Below are positions 17,750 through 27,176 of a stretch of DNA of 64,000 bases, piece after piece. The notes under the pieces were generated by a model. That model saw only the letters and a program-made list of their open reading frames with translations. It did no database searches and was not told where the DNA came from. A program made the translations under genes and the position numbers. How positions within the stretch are numbered: position 1 is the stretch's first letter; every line of letters starts with the position of its first letter. The stretch is from Sulfuricystis multivorans (GTDB lineage: Bacteria > Pseudomonadota > Gammaproteobacteria > Burkholderiales > Rhodocyclaceae), in contig NZ_AP018718.1 of assembly GCF_003966565.1 (NCBI RefSeq), positions 124,001 to 188,000 of the forward strand, read 5' to 3'.

Positions 17750-19036
17750 ATGCGTTTCCTGTTCGTTTTCCTGCTCGTTCTCACCAGCCAGGCCATCGCC
17801 GCGCCGAAGATCGAACATTGGACATTGCCCAACGGCGCGAAGATCTATTTCATCGAAAACCACGATCTGCCGATCCTCGACGTTGAGCTCGACTTTCCTG
17901 CCGGCAGCATCCGCAACCCGCCGGGCAAGGCCGGTGTGGCAAGCCTCACCGTGAGCCTCATCGATGCCGGTACGGCCGAGATGGACGAAGAGCACATCTC
18001 GGCGCGCCTGGTCGAGCTCGGCGCACGACTGACGACGAGTTCCGATCACGACAAGGCCAGCATCGTTCTTCGCACGCTCTCTTCCAAAGACGAGAAGGAA
18101 GGGGCGCTCGAGCTGATGCGTGCCGTGCTGTCAGCGCCGACTTTTCCCGCCGCCGCCTTCGAGCGTGAAAGGACGCGCAGCATCGCCGAGTTGAAAGAGG
18201 CCGACACCCAACCCGATGCGATCGCCGCGAAGCGTTTTGCCCAGGCGCTCTATCCGGCACACCCTTACGGCAATGTGCCGACACCGGAGAGTGTGGCGAC
18301 GATCACACGCGATGATCTCGTCGCCTTCCACAGGGCACATTACACGGCCGCGGGCGCGGTGGTCTCGATCATCGGCGATGTCACGCGAAAGGAGGCCGAA
18401 GCGATCGCCGTGCGGCTCACCGAGGCTTTACCCAAAGGCGACGCCCCGCCGCCGCTGCCGGTCGTGCGCTTGCCCGAGCGGGCGACCATCGAGGTCGCGC
18501 ATCCGGCCGAGCAGGCGCACATCCACATCGGGCTGCCCGCGATCCGGCGCAGCGCTAGCTCCGAATACTTCGCGCTGCTCGTCGGCAACTACACGCTCGG
18601 CGGCGGCGGCTTCGTCTCACGGCTGATGAAGGAAGTGCGCGAAAAGCGCGGCTACGCCTACAGCGTCTATTCCTACTTCGAGCCGCGTCTGCGCGAAGGG
18701 CCGTTCGAGATCGGCCTGCAGACCAAGCGCGAGCAGACGCAAGACGCGTTGAAAGTGGTCGATGAGGTATTGCAGAAATTTCTCGCCGAAGGGCCCACGC
18801 CGGAAGAACTCGCCGCGGCGAAGAAGCACCTGATCCAAGGCCAGGCGCTCAGGATCGACAGCAACGCGAAACTGCTCGGCTACCTCTCGCTGATCGGCTT
18901 CTACGATCTGCCACTCGATTACCTCGAGCGCTTTCCGAAAATGGTCGCGGCGGTGAAGCGTGAAGACGTCAAGGCCGCGTTCCGCCGCCATGTGCAACCG
19001 GAGCACCTCGTCACCGTGATCGTGGCGGGAAATTGA
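17750..19036 (+). CDS. M16 family peptidase-like protein, non-catalytic partner
   Basis: A 428-residue secreted M16 homologue. The ATG at 17750 is followed by a signal peptide (MRFLFVFLLVLTSQAIA); an in-frame TTG 15 bases upstream overlapping the previous stop is less likely. At the position of HxxEH the protein reads VASLTVSLIDAGT, so zinc ligands are missing and the protein should be inactive alone. The C-terminal half has the usual GGGGFVSRLMKEVREKRGYAYSVYS and R/Y substrate-binding region. It presumably pairs with the preceding active subunit. Its last residues, HLVTVIVAGN, are repeated in degenerate form at 19528-19553. Confidence 0.9.
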   Translation: MRFLFVFLLVLTSQAIAAPKIEHWTLPNGAKIYFIENHDLPILDVELDFPAGSIRNPPGKAGVASLTVSLIDAGTAEMDEEHISARLVELGARLTTSSDHDKASIVLRTLSSKDEKEGALELMRAVLSAPTFPAAAFERERTRSIAELKEADTQPDAIAAKRFAQALYPAHPYGNVPTPESVATITRDDLVAFHRAHYTAAGAVVSIIGDVTRKEAEAIAVRLTEALPKGDAPPPLPVVRLPERATIEVAHPAEQAHIHIGLPAIRRSASSEYFALLVGNYTLGGGGFVSRLMKEVREKRGYAYSVYSYFEPRLREGPFEIGLQTKREQTQDALKVVDEVLQKFLAEGPTPEELAAAKKHLIQGQALRIDSNAKLLGYLSLIGFYDLPLDYLERFPKMVAAVKREDVKAAFRRHVQPEHLVTVIVAGN

Positions 19037-19076
19037 GCGCGCGTGCGAGCCCATTTGGGCTTAGACTAACCAACCA

Positions 19077-19307
19077 ATGGATTGCGAACAGAGGGCAAAA
19101 CGACGCAAGATTCAGCGCCAATGGATCGCCGCGACTTTGGAACATCCAGCCAGGACGGAAAACGATCCTGATGATCCTGAGCTTGCGCACGCACTGCGCC
19201 CCATTGCGGAACGCGGATTTCGCGTGCTGCGGGTCATCTACAATGAAAGGTGCGAACCGGTGCGCGTCGTGACGGTCTTTTTCGATGACGGAGTGACCGA
19301 TCTATGA
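19077..19307 (+). CDS. DUF4258-like small protein (possible toxin of a two-gene module)
   Basis: A 76-residue protein (WIAATLEHPARTE...GFRVLRVIYNER...VRVVTVFFDD) with the compact alpha-beta pattern of the DUF4258/RelE-like small proteins that are often paired with DUF2283 proteins. The stop overlaps the next start by 4 bp (ATGA), so the two genes are translationally coupled. Base use is less GC-rich at its start than in neighbours. A toxin-antitoxin-like function is suggested only by the pairing and is not established. The pair lies between two copies of the 3' end of an M16 peptidase gene. Confidence 0.7.
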   Translation: MDCEQRAKRRKIQRQWIAATLEHPARTENDPDDPELAHALRPIAERGFRVLRVIYNERCEPVRVVTVFFDDGVTDL

Positions 19308-19489
19308 AGTTCGAATTCGATCCGGTGGCCGATGCCGCCTATATGGAAATCAGCGATGCCGAGATCGAGCGGTCGGAAAGCGTTCGCCCCGGCGTGGTGA
19401 TCGATTACGACAAGGAAGGCAATGTGGTCGGGATCGAGCTGCTCTCAGTCAGTAAGCGCGCCAAGGCGCCCTTGCCCAAGGCAGCTTGA
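19304..19489 (+). CDS. DUF2283 domain protein
   Basis: A 61-residue protein beginning MKFEFDPVADAAYMEI and continuing VVIDYDKEGNVVGIELL, the full signature of DUF2283 (YxDPxADAxYIxL...DxxGxxxGIEIL). Such proteins are usually the second gene of a pair with a DUF4258 protein, as here. The role is unproved; an antitoxin-like partner role is an inference from context. Confidence 0.85.
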   Translation: MKFEFDPVADAAYMEISDAEIERSESVRPGVVIDYDKEGNVVGIELLSVSKRAKAPLPKAA

Positions 19490-19527
19490 CCGGCTGTGCC
19501 GCTTGCAGATGTTGCTGGAACATCGCA

Positions 19528-19553
19528 TCACCGTGATCGTGGCGGGGAATTGA
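19528..19553 (+). repeat. Second copy of the 3' end of the M16 peptidase gene
   Basis: These 26 bases match 19011-19036 (TCACCGTGATCGTGGCGGG.. to the TGA) with one substitution. In the peptidase frame the copy reads LLEHRITVIVAGN-stop against PEHLVTVIVAGN-stop upstream. It may be a decayed fragment of a peptidase gene or a target duplication left when the DUF4258/DUF2283 pair was inserted. Confidence 0.75.
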
Positions 19554-19584
19554 AGGAGACGGGGATTGGGGTCCCCGTCCCGTT

Positions 19585-20145
19585 TCAGCGGCTTCTCAAC
19601 AAGGCTTTCGTCGAATTGTCGAGCGGCAGGACATAGTCCTGAACCGCGAGAACGATATTCGTCGCCGGCTGGATGACTTTCAGATTGACGAAAACGAATT
19701 CGTCGCTCTGACCGTAAGTGCCGACGATGACGGCCTGTGCATCGTGCGATTGCGCTAGGTCCTTGATCTCGCGGGTCAGCATCAGTTCGCCTTGGCTGCG
19801 TTTGACATACACGCTGTTTCGATACTTGAGTTCGATCATGCGGTAGCCGGCCTTGGTGAAGCGCGCCGAAACATGCTCCGAGATCAAACGGCCAAGTGTC
19901 GAAGATTGATCGAGATTGTCGATATTGACGACGGTGGCGATGATCAGCGGTTGGGTATTGGTCAATACTGGGTTCGCTTGCGCGAGCAAAGCTTCCGCCG
20001 CTTTATAGTTTGCGGGGATCAGCGGGTTGGCCGCAGCCTGTTCCCACGTGGGTTCCGGTTTGGGGGCCGGCGTATTCGAGCAGGCCGGCAGCCCCAGGGC
20101 GACACAGCAGAGTCCCGTCAGTCCGAAAAACCTTTTTGTCGTCAT
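19585..20145 (-). CDS. FlgO family lipoprotein
   Basis: A 186-residue predicted outer-membrane lipoprotein: signal MTTKRFFGLTGLCCVALGLPAC with lipobox LPAC near residue 22. The body (residues 60-180) matches FlgO-like proteins: PLIIATVVNIDNLDQSSTLGRLISEHVSARFTKAG and MIELKYRNSVYVKRSQGELMLTRE. FlgO of Vibrio helps flagellar assembly/H-ring stability, but this locus has no flagellar genes, so the function may differ. The start ATG overlaps the stop of the lipoprotein gene upstream by 4 bp. Confidence 0.85.
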   Translation of the reverse strand: MTTKRFFGLTGLCCVALGLPACSNTPAPKPEPTWEQAAANPLIPANYKAAEALLAQANPVLTNTQPLIIATVVNIDNLDQSSTLGRLISEHVSARFTKAGYRMIELKYRNSVYVKRSQGELMLTREIKDLAQSHDAQAVIVGTYGQSDEFVFVNLKVIQPATNIVLAVQDYVLPLDNSTKALLRSR

Positions 20146-20813
20146 TCGCCGCCTCCCACCTTGATTTTCTGAGTCTGTGCGGCCAAGTTTTGATAAAGAG
20201 TCTTGTCGTTGTCGGCGACGTAATAAATGCTCGTATTGCGCGCCAGATAGCGGTTACCGTCATTGACGCCGGTCGTGACGATGATTTCGGTTTGGGGCGT
20301 TTCACCGGTGGCGAACTCGGAACGGAACCAGCTGTAGGCATCGCCGGCCACTATGGCTGCAGTCAGAGCACCTGCCCCCGTTGCTTCGACGGCATCCAAC
20401 GCCCAAAGGCCAGTCGCCAAAGCCGTCGCCGTTCCGTGGTGCCGATACTGTGGACGGTTTGCGGAAAAGCTCACGACTTGGGTGTCGACCTCGACGTTCA
20501 GGGCGCCGTCAAGTCTTTTCATGACCGTCTGGCCATTCGCCACGAGCGACGAGATGAGCAGATTCTCGAATGCGCGGTCAAACGCAGATGCCCCGGGTTT
20601 GCGGACGACATGCAAGGGGCGCTTGTCGGGTAGGCTGGAGGCAATCCTGCTTGCGACATCCTTGGCGATGATGTCCCAGTGCGCTGCTGCCTGAATTTTT
20701 TCTTGTTTCGTCGAAGGGAAATTGGTTGCGAGCGGCGCCTCACTGAATGGCGCCGCGCAACCTGCAAGTATCGCCGCTGTAGCCAGTGCGGCACCCGTGG
20801 TATGAAATCTCAT
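20142..20813 (-). CDS. Putative lipoprotein, operon partner of the FlgO-like gene
   Basis: A 223-residue protein. The start ATG at 20813 gives a lipoprotein signal (TTGAALATAAILAGC, lipobox LAGC); the open frame extends 34 codons further but through an arginine-rich stretch with no signal character. The middle region includes FDRAFENLLISSLVANGQTVMK and LNVEVDTQVVSFS, a pattern seen in proteins neighbouring FlgO homologues. It ends overlapping the FlgO-like start. Function unknown; an envelope surface role with the FlgO-like lipoprotein is inferred. Confidence 0.75.
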   Translation of the reverse strand: MRFHTTGAALATAAILAGCAAPFSEAPLATNFPSTKQEKIQAAAHWDIIAKDVASRIASSLPDKRPLHVVRKPGASAFDRAFENLLISSLVANGQTVMKRLDGALNVEVDTQVVSFSANRPQYRHHGTATALATGLWALDAVEATGAGALTAAIVAGDAYSWFRSEFATGETPQTEIIVTTGVNDGNRYLARNTSIYYVADNDKTLYQNLAAQTQKIKVGGGE

Positions 20814-20848
20814 CGAAAGCCTCCCAAGTCCGTGATAGCTGATCCGTA

Positions 20849-20954
20849 TAAACCTAATACGCCTAAATAAAAGGTAGGCATATCGCACCCTAACACAAAA
20901 TCCCAAGAAGCTCAATCATTTCTGCTTGGCAATTCGCCAATCGGATTAGGTTTA
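20849..20954. promoter_or_regulatory. Divergent intergenic region with paired 10-bp inverted repeat
   Basis: The AT-rich spacer between the lipoprotein and XRE genes contains TAAACCTAAT (20849-20858) and its exact reverse complement ATTAGGTTTA (20945-20954), one near each divergent start. A smaller GCCTA...TAGGC pair lies at 20861-20879. The arrangement suits an operator pair for the adjacent regulator; no experimental support. Confidence 0.5.
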
Positions 20955-20956
20955 CT

Positions 20957-21292
20957 GTGCGCTACGAGCTCGCCCTCGCCATAGGCAAGACCATTGCCCG
21001 TTGGAGAAAAGCCCAAGGCATGACGCAGGAGCAACTGGCGTTGGCTTTGGATGTAGATCCGATAACCGTATCGCGATTCGAGAGGGGGGTAACTTTGCCG
21101 TCGCTGCCAACGCTGCATCGGATGTCCGGCATATTCGGAATCCCTCTCGCGAGATTGTTCGAAGATGCTCCGCTCGAAAATCGGCTGCGCAACGACGCGG
21201 AGTTGCTGGCAGCTTTGATGGGAAGTCTTTCCAATGCCGAAAAGGATTTTGTCTTCGAAATGATCAAACGATTTTGTGCGCTCAAGAAATAA
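20957..21292 (+). CDS. XRE-family helix-turn-helix transcriptional regulator
   Basis: A 111-residue DNA-binding protein starting at GTG. The HTH (about 9-63) is typical: IGKTIARWRKAQGMTQEQLALALDV followed by ITVSRFERG and PSLPTLHRMSGIFGIPLARLF. A C-terminal helical tail (residues 75-111) may serve dimerisation. It is divergent from the FlgO-like lipoprotein pair, with a matched inverted repeat in the shared promoter region, so that operon is the likely target. It also has lower GC content than neighbours, as does its promoter region, which could mean acquisition with the lipoprotein pair. Confidence 0.88.
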   Translation: MRYELALAIGKTIARWRKAQGMTQEQLALALDVDPITVSRFERGVTLPSLPTLHRMSGIFGIPLARLFEDAPLENRLRNDAELLAALMGSLSNAEKDFVFEMIKRFCALKK

Positions 21293-21328
21293 AGCCGTTA
21301 CGACCGCGACGAGGGAAGCAACATTTGA

Positions 21329-22769
<1,441 letters not shown>

Positions 22770-22845
22770 AATCGCCTCGGCGCTTTCCAGCGCTATTCGG
22801 GCGCCTTGCGAGGCGCCCGCTTTCGTTCTCTGGAGCCGGGGATAA

Positions 22846-23577
22846 ATGTCGATGGAACTGGCCTCGCCCGCTTTCTGGATCGCCGTGCTGCAGATCGTCG
22901 CGATCGACATCCTGCTCGGCGGCGACAATGCGGTGGTCATCGCACTGGCCTGCCGCAAGCTGCCCGAGGCGCAGCGCAGGTTGGGCATCTTCTGGGGGGT
23001 GGCGGGCGCTATTGTGCTTCGCATCGTGATGATCTTCTTCGCGCTCAAGCTGCTCGAAGTGCCCTGGCTGAAGACCGTCGGTGCGCTGCTGCTGGTGTGG
23101 ATCGGCATCAAGCTCTTGCAACCGGAAGAGGAAGGACACGGTGAAGTGGCCGCGGCGGCCTCGCTGGCCGCAGCGATCAAGACGATCATCGTCGCCGATG
23201 CGGTGATGAGCCTCGACAATGTGATCGCAGTCGCCGCCGCGGCGCACGGCAGCTTGCTGCTGGTCGTGTTCGGCATCTTGGTCTCGATCCCGATCGTCGT
23301 CTGGGGCAGCCAGCTGGTGCTGAAACTGATGGATCGCTATCCTGTAGTCATCACCGGCGGCGGCGCGCTGCTCGGCTGGATCGGTGGTGGCATGATCGTC
23401 TCCGATCCTGCGCTGCCGAAAGAGCTGTTCGCCAGCCTGCCCTATCCGAAATACCTTCTGGCATCCCTCGGCGCCTTGCTGGTCGTCGTCATTGGCAAGT
23501 GGCTGGCGACGCGCACGCTCAGATTGCGGCCGGCGAAAGCGCCCGAGGATCTGCTGGCGGAAGAGAAGGAGAGCTGA
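22846..23577 (+). CDS. TerC family integral membrane protein
   Basis: A 243-residue protein with about seven hydrophobic helices. It carries the TerC signatures ILLGGDNAVVIALACRKLP (residues 18-36) and VMSLDNVIAVAAAA (about 120-133) with paired Asp residues in membrane helices, as in YjbE/TerC transporters. Family members have been linked to metal (manganese) export supporting metalation of exported proteins, as well as tellurite resistance; which applies here is unknown. The stop is one base before the universal stress protein start. Confidence 0.88.
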   Translation: MSMELASPAFWIAVLQIVAIDILLGGDNAVVIALACRKLPEAQRRLGIFWGVAGAIVLRIVMIFFALKLLEVPWLKTVGALLLVWIGIKLLQPEEEGHGEVAAAASLAAAIKTIIVADAVMSLDNVIAVAAAAHGSLLLVVFGILVSIPIVVWGSQLVLKLMDRYPVVITGGGALLGWIGGGMIVSDPALPKELFASLPYPKYLLASLGALLVVVIGKWLATRTLRLRPAKAPEDLLAEEKES

Positions 23578-23578
23578 G

Positions 23579-24004
23579 ATGGCGAACTGGCTCGTGCCCG
23601 TCGATGGCGATGCGATCTCGCTCAAGCCGATCGATTGGATCATCAGTCACCGCGACGAATGGAAAACGTTGCCGACGATCCATCTGCTCAACGTGCAGCC
23701 GCCGCTGACTGGCGACGTCGGTCGCTTCGTCAATGCCGAACAGATCCGCGACTTCCATCGCGAGGAAGGCTTGAAGGCGCTCGCCGAGGCGAAAGGCCGG
23801 CTCGAAGCGGCGGGCATCGTGCCACGACTGCACGTCTCGGTCGGCAGTAGTGCCGAGATCATCATCGCTTATGCCAAGGACATCGGCAGTGAGATGATCC
23901 TGCTCGGCACGCGCGGCCATACGGGGATCGGCGGCACGCTGCTCGGCTCGGTGGCAAGCCGTGTCGTCGCGCATGCCCCGGTGCCGGTGCTCTTGATCCG
24001 CTGA
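23579..24004 (+). CDS. Universal stress protein (UspA family)
   Basis: A 141-residue UspA fold protein. The start ATG one base after the terC stop is used; the longer frame begins inside terC. The C-terminal ATP-binding signature GTRGHTGIGGTLLGSVASRVVA (G-x2-G-x9-G-S) is intact, so the protein probably binds ATP. Paired with TerC, it may act in stress or metal response, but this is only inferred from adjacency. It abuts mutM, which is convergent, with no spacer between stop codons. Confidence 0.9.
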   Translation: MANWLVPVDGDAISLKPIDWIISHRDEWKTLPTIHLLNVQPPLTGDVGRFVNAEQIRDFHREEGLKALAEAKGRLEAAGIVPRLHVSVGSSAEIIIAYAKDIGSEMILLGTRGHTGIGGTLLGSVASRVVAHAPVPVLLIR

Positions 24005-24814
24005 TCAGCGCTGGCAGCGCGGACAGAAATACGTTGCCCGCTGCCCTTGGCGGATTTGTCGGGTCGTCGCGCCACAACGCGGGCAGGCTTCGCCCGCGCG
24101 GCCATAGACCTGGTGGTGCACCTGGAAATCGCCCAGGCCCTCCGGCCCGCAGAAATCGCGCAGCGTGCTGCCGCCGGCGCGGATCGCGGCGCGCAGCGTC
24201 GCCTTGATCGCGAAAACCAGCCGTTCGAGCCGTGCCAATGAAATGCTGCCTGCGGCGCGGCGCGGATCGATGCCGGCCAGGAACAGGCTCTCCGATGCAT
24301 AGATGTTGCCGATGCCGACGATCAGGCGGCTGTCCATCAGCGCCGGCTTGATCGCGACACGTTTGCCGGCGAGCGCTTGCTGCAGCCATTGCGGGGTGAA
24401 GTCGCGCGAAAGCGGCTCGATGCCGAGAGCCGCCAGGAGCGGATGCGCCAGCGGATCGTCCTCCAGCCAAAGCAGCGCGCCGAAGCGGCGTGGGTCGGTG
24501 AGCCGCAGGACGTCTTCACCGAAGACGAAATCGGCATGATCGTGGCGATGGGCCTTCGTTCCAGGCGCAACGAAGCGTAAGCTGCCCGACATGCCCAGAT
24601 GGATCAAGAGATGCCCGCTCGCAAAGTCGAGCAGCAGATACTTGCCGCGGCGCTTCGCCGTCACCAGCGTGCGGCCGGCCAGGCGTCGGGCGAGCCCGGC
24701 GGGAACCGGATAGCGCAAACTCGGCGCTCGCAGCACGGCACGGGTAAGCCGCCGACCTTTGAGGCGCTTTTCGATGCCGCGCCGGGTGACTTCGACTTCG
24801 GGGAGCTCAGGCAT
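24005..24814 (-). CDS. mutM: Formamidopyrimidine-DNA glycosylase
   Basis: A 269-residue DNA repair enzyme that removes 8-oxoguanine and formamidopyrimidines and nicks by beta,delta-elimination. It begins MPELPEVEV with the catalytic Pro2 and Glu3. Further conserved parts are KYLLLDF with the basic residue of the lesion site, the H2TH region (DSRLIVGIGNIYASE) and a C-terminal zinc finger CPRC..(16 residues)..CPRC with the YGR tripeptide before it. Full length. Stops abut the universal stress gene. Confidence 0.97.
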   Translation of the reverse strand: MPELPEVEVTRRGIEKRLKGRRLTRAVLRAPSLRYPVPAGLARRLAGRTLVTAKRRGKYLLLDFASGHLLIHLGMSGSLRFVAPGTKAHRHDHADFVFGEDVLRLTDPRRFGALLWLEDDPLAHPLLAALGIEPLSRDFTPQWLQQALAGKRVAIKPALMDSRLIVGIGNIYASESLFLAGIDPRRAAGSISLARLERLVFAIKATLRAAIRAGGSTLRDFCGPEGLGDFQVHHQVYGRAGEACPRCGATTRQIRQGQRATYFCPRCQR

Positions 24815-24881
24815 GAAGCGGGTGGGAAACTGCTAACATGACGCCATTGTAGACGCACGTTTCCGCCTGCCGGATCGCATC

Positions 24882-26663
24882 ATGATGAAATCCTTGCCGC
24901 TGCCTTTACTTCTCGCCACCGCCTTTCTCACTGGTTGCGCATCCCTGCAGCCGGCGTCCCGAACGTCGGTCGCGGCGCAGGTGAGTCAAGCGCAGTCGGC
25001 GGTTCAGACGAAAGAAGGCGAAGCGGCGAAAGAGGCGGCTGAAGCTGCCGAGCGCGCGCGGCTGCCAAAGCAGGCGCTCACGCCGCAGCTGCTGCAGGAA
25101 TTCCTGCTCGCGGAAATCGCTGCGCGGCGCGGCCGGCTCGTCGAGGCAAGCGATCTGTATCTCGATCTTGCCCGTCGGACGCGCGATCCGCGCATCGCCC
25201 GGCGGGCGACCGAGATCGCCCTGCACGGTCGCCGTGTCGAAACCGCGCTCGCCGCATCGAGCCTCTGGCTGGAAAGCGATCCGGACTCTCCGGCCGCCCG
25301 ACAGGCGTGGATTGGCCTGTTGGCCGCTGCGGGTCGATTCGAGGAGCTGAAAGTCGCGCTGCCCGCTTGGCTTACGGCCGATGCGCGGCAGCTGCCGGCC
25401 AATCTGCTGCGTCTGAATCGGCTGTTTGCCCGTGGCGGCGACCGCAAGGCGGTGCGCGAAATCGTCGAGCAGGTCACGACGCCATATCTCGATCTTCCCG
25501 AGGCGCATTTCGCCAGGGCCCAAGCCGCCTTCGAGGCGCGCGAGCTGGTTGCCGCCCGAGCAGCGCTCGAGCGCGCGCTGGAGCTCAAGCCCGATTGGGA
25601 GCTCGCCGCGCTGTTTCGGGCCCAGATCACCGCGAATCATGCCGAGGCGATGAAAGCGCTCGGCCAGTTCGTCGCGGCCAATCCGCAGGCACGCGAGGCG
25701 CGCCTCGCTTATGCGCGGGCGCTGGCCAACGACCGACGCTATGAGGAGGCGCGGCGCGAATTCCGCGCCCTGCTCGAGCAAGGTGCGCTCGATCCTGCCA
25801 AGAACGGCGATATCGTCTTCGCCGTCGCGGTGCTCTCATTGCAGCTCAATGACACGCAGGAAGCCGAGAAACATCTGCGCCGCATCGTCGAGATCGATCA
25901 TCCCGAAGCCGACCGGGCGCGTTTCTTCCTCGGCCAGATCGCCGAAGGTGAAAAGCGCTGGGGCGATGCGCTCAAATGGTTCGATGCGGTCGGCCGCGGC
26001 GAGCATTACCTGCCGGCGCGATTGCATGCCGCGAGTGTGCTGGCCAAGCAAGGCAAGCTCGATGCCGCGCGCGAGGTCCTGCATGCCGCCGAAGCCGCCA
26101 CGCCGCGCGAGCGCGTGCAACTCATCATCGGCGAGGCGCAGCTCTTGCGCGAGGCCGGGCGCATCGCCGATGCTTATGCGGTGCTCATCGCCGCGCTGGA
26201 ACGCCAGCCCGACGTGCCCGAGCTCCTCTACGAGGCGGGGCTAATCGCCGAGCGGCTCGGCCGTGTCGACGAGATGGAAAGCCGTCTGCGCCGCCTGATC
26301 GAGATCCGCCCCGACCATGCGCATGCCTACAATGCCTTGGGCTTCTCGCTGGCCGACCGCAACCTGCGGCTTACCGAAGCGCGCGCACTGATCGACAAGG
26401 CACTGGAGCTTGCGCCGGACGATCCGTACATCCTCGACAGCAAGGGCTGGGTGCTGTTCCGGCAGGGCGAGCCGCAGGCGGCGCTCGAAGCGCTGCAGCG
26501 CGCCTATGCTCTGCGCGCCGATCCCGAGATCGCCGCCCATCTCGGCGAGGTGCTCTGGACGCTCGGCCGCAAGGAGGAAGCACGCCAGACCTGGGAGAAG
26601 GCGCGCCGGGAGCATCCCGGCAACGAAGTGCTCGCCGAGACCATCGAGCGTTTCTCGCGCTGA
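24882..26663 (+). CDS. Tetratricopeptide repeat lipoprotein
   Basis: A 593-residue lipoprotein with signal LPLLLATAFLTGC (lipobox LTGC near residue 19). The rest is almost entirely TPR-like helical hairpins: AHFARAQAAFEARELVAARAAL, ARLAYARALANDRRYEEARREF, AYNALGFSLADRNLRLTEARAL and so on. It is the standard gene preceding lolB and ispE in betaproteobacteria. Its role is unproved; anchoring in the outer membrane and a scaffold role in envelope assembly are likely from the fold and neighbours. Two ATGs (24882, 24885) are adjacent. Confidence 0.88.
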   Translation: MMKSLPLPLLLATAFLTGCASLQPASRTSVAAQVSQAQSAVQTKEGEAAKEAAEAAERARLPKQALTPQLLQEFLLAEIAARRGRLVEASDLYLDLARRTRDPRIARRATEIALHGRRVETALAASSLWLESDPDSPAARQAWIGLLAAAGRFEELKVALPAWLTADARQLPANLLRLNRLFARGGDRKAVREIVEQVTTPYLDLPEAHFARAQAAFEARELVAARAALERALELKPDWELAALFRAQITANHAEAMKALGQFVAANPQAREARLAYARALANDRRYEEARREFRALLEQGALDPAKNGDIVFAVAVLSLQLNDTQEAEKHLRRIVEIDHPEADRARFFLGQIAEGEKRWGDALKWFDAVGRGEHYLPARLHAASVLAKQGKLDAAREVLHAAEAATPRERVQLIIGEAQLLREAGRIADAYAVLIAALERQPDVPELLYEAGLIAERLGRVDEMESRLRRLIEIRPDHAHAYNALGFSLADRNLRLTEARALIDKALELAPDDPYILDSKGWVLFRQGEPQAALEALQRAYALRADPEIAAHLGEVLWTLGRKEEARQTWEKARREHPGNEVLAETIERFSR

Positions 26664-26666
26664 CCC

Positions 26667-27176
26667 ATGCGGCGCCGGGCATTTCTGGCCATGTTGCCGC
26701 TTCTGGCCGGCTGCGCCGCGGCCCCGGTCGCGCCACACCGACCTTTGCCGGGGGAAGTCTCGCAGTTCTCCATCGACGGCCGCCTCGCCGTGCGACGAGG
26801 CGAGGTGCGCCATCACGCCAATCTCGATTGGCGACACACCCCTGCAAGCGATGTCATCCTGCTGTCAACGCCGCTGGGTCAGGGGCTGGCTGAACTGGTG
26901 CGCGATGCCTCCGGCGCGCGGCTTGTGCTTGCCGATGGCCGCACGCATACGGCCGACGACTGGAATGCGCTGGCGCGGGAAGTGTTCGGCGTCGCGTTGC
27001 CGCTCAATGGCGCCGCGCGCTGGCTGCTGGGCGATCTTGCCGACACCGAAGGCTGGCGTGTCGAGATCCTCGAACGGGCAAGCGGCGCGCCCGACGGTCT
27101 GCCGACGCTGATCGAGCTTTCGCGCGACGACATCGTGGTGCGGCTCAAGATCGACGCATGGCAGGAGGTGAAATGA
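26667..27176 (+). CDS. lolB: Outer membrane lipoprotein receptor LolB
   Basis: A 169-residue lipoprotein with signal RRRAFLAMLPLLAGC (lipobox LAGC). The protein follows the LolB fold: FSIDGRLAVRRG..HANLDWRHTPASDVILLSTPLGQGLAEL, then a central helix with WNALAREVFG and the C-terminal strands ending VVRLKIDAW. LolB receives lipoproteins from LolA and inserts them in the outer membrane. It starts 4 bases after the TPR lipoprotein stop and its own stop overlaps the ispE start by 4 bp. Confidence 0.9.
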   Translation: MRRRAFLAMLPLLAGCAAAPVAPHRPLPGEVSQFSIDGRLAVRRGEVRHHANLDWRHTPASDVILLSTPLGQGLAELVRDASGARLVLADGRTHTADDWNALAREVFGVALPLNGAARWLLGDLADTEGWRVEILERASGAPDGLPTLIELSRDDIVVRLKIDAWQEVK

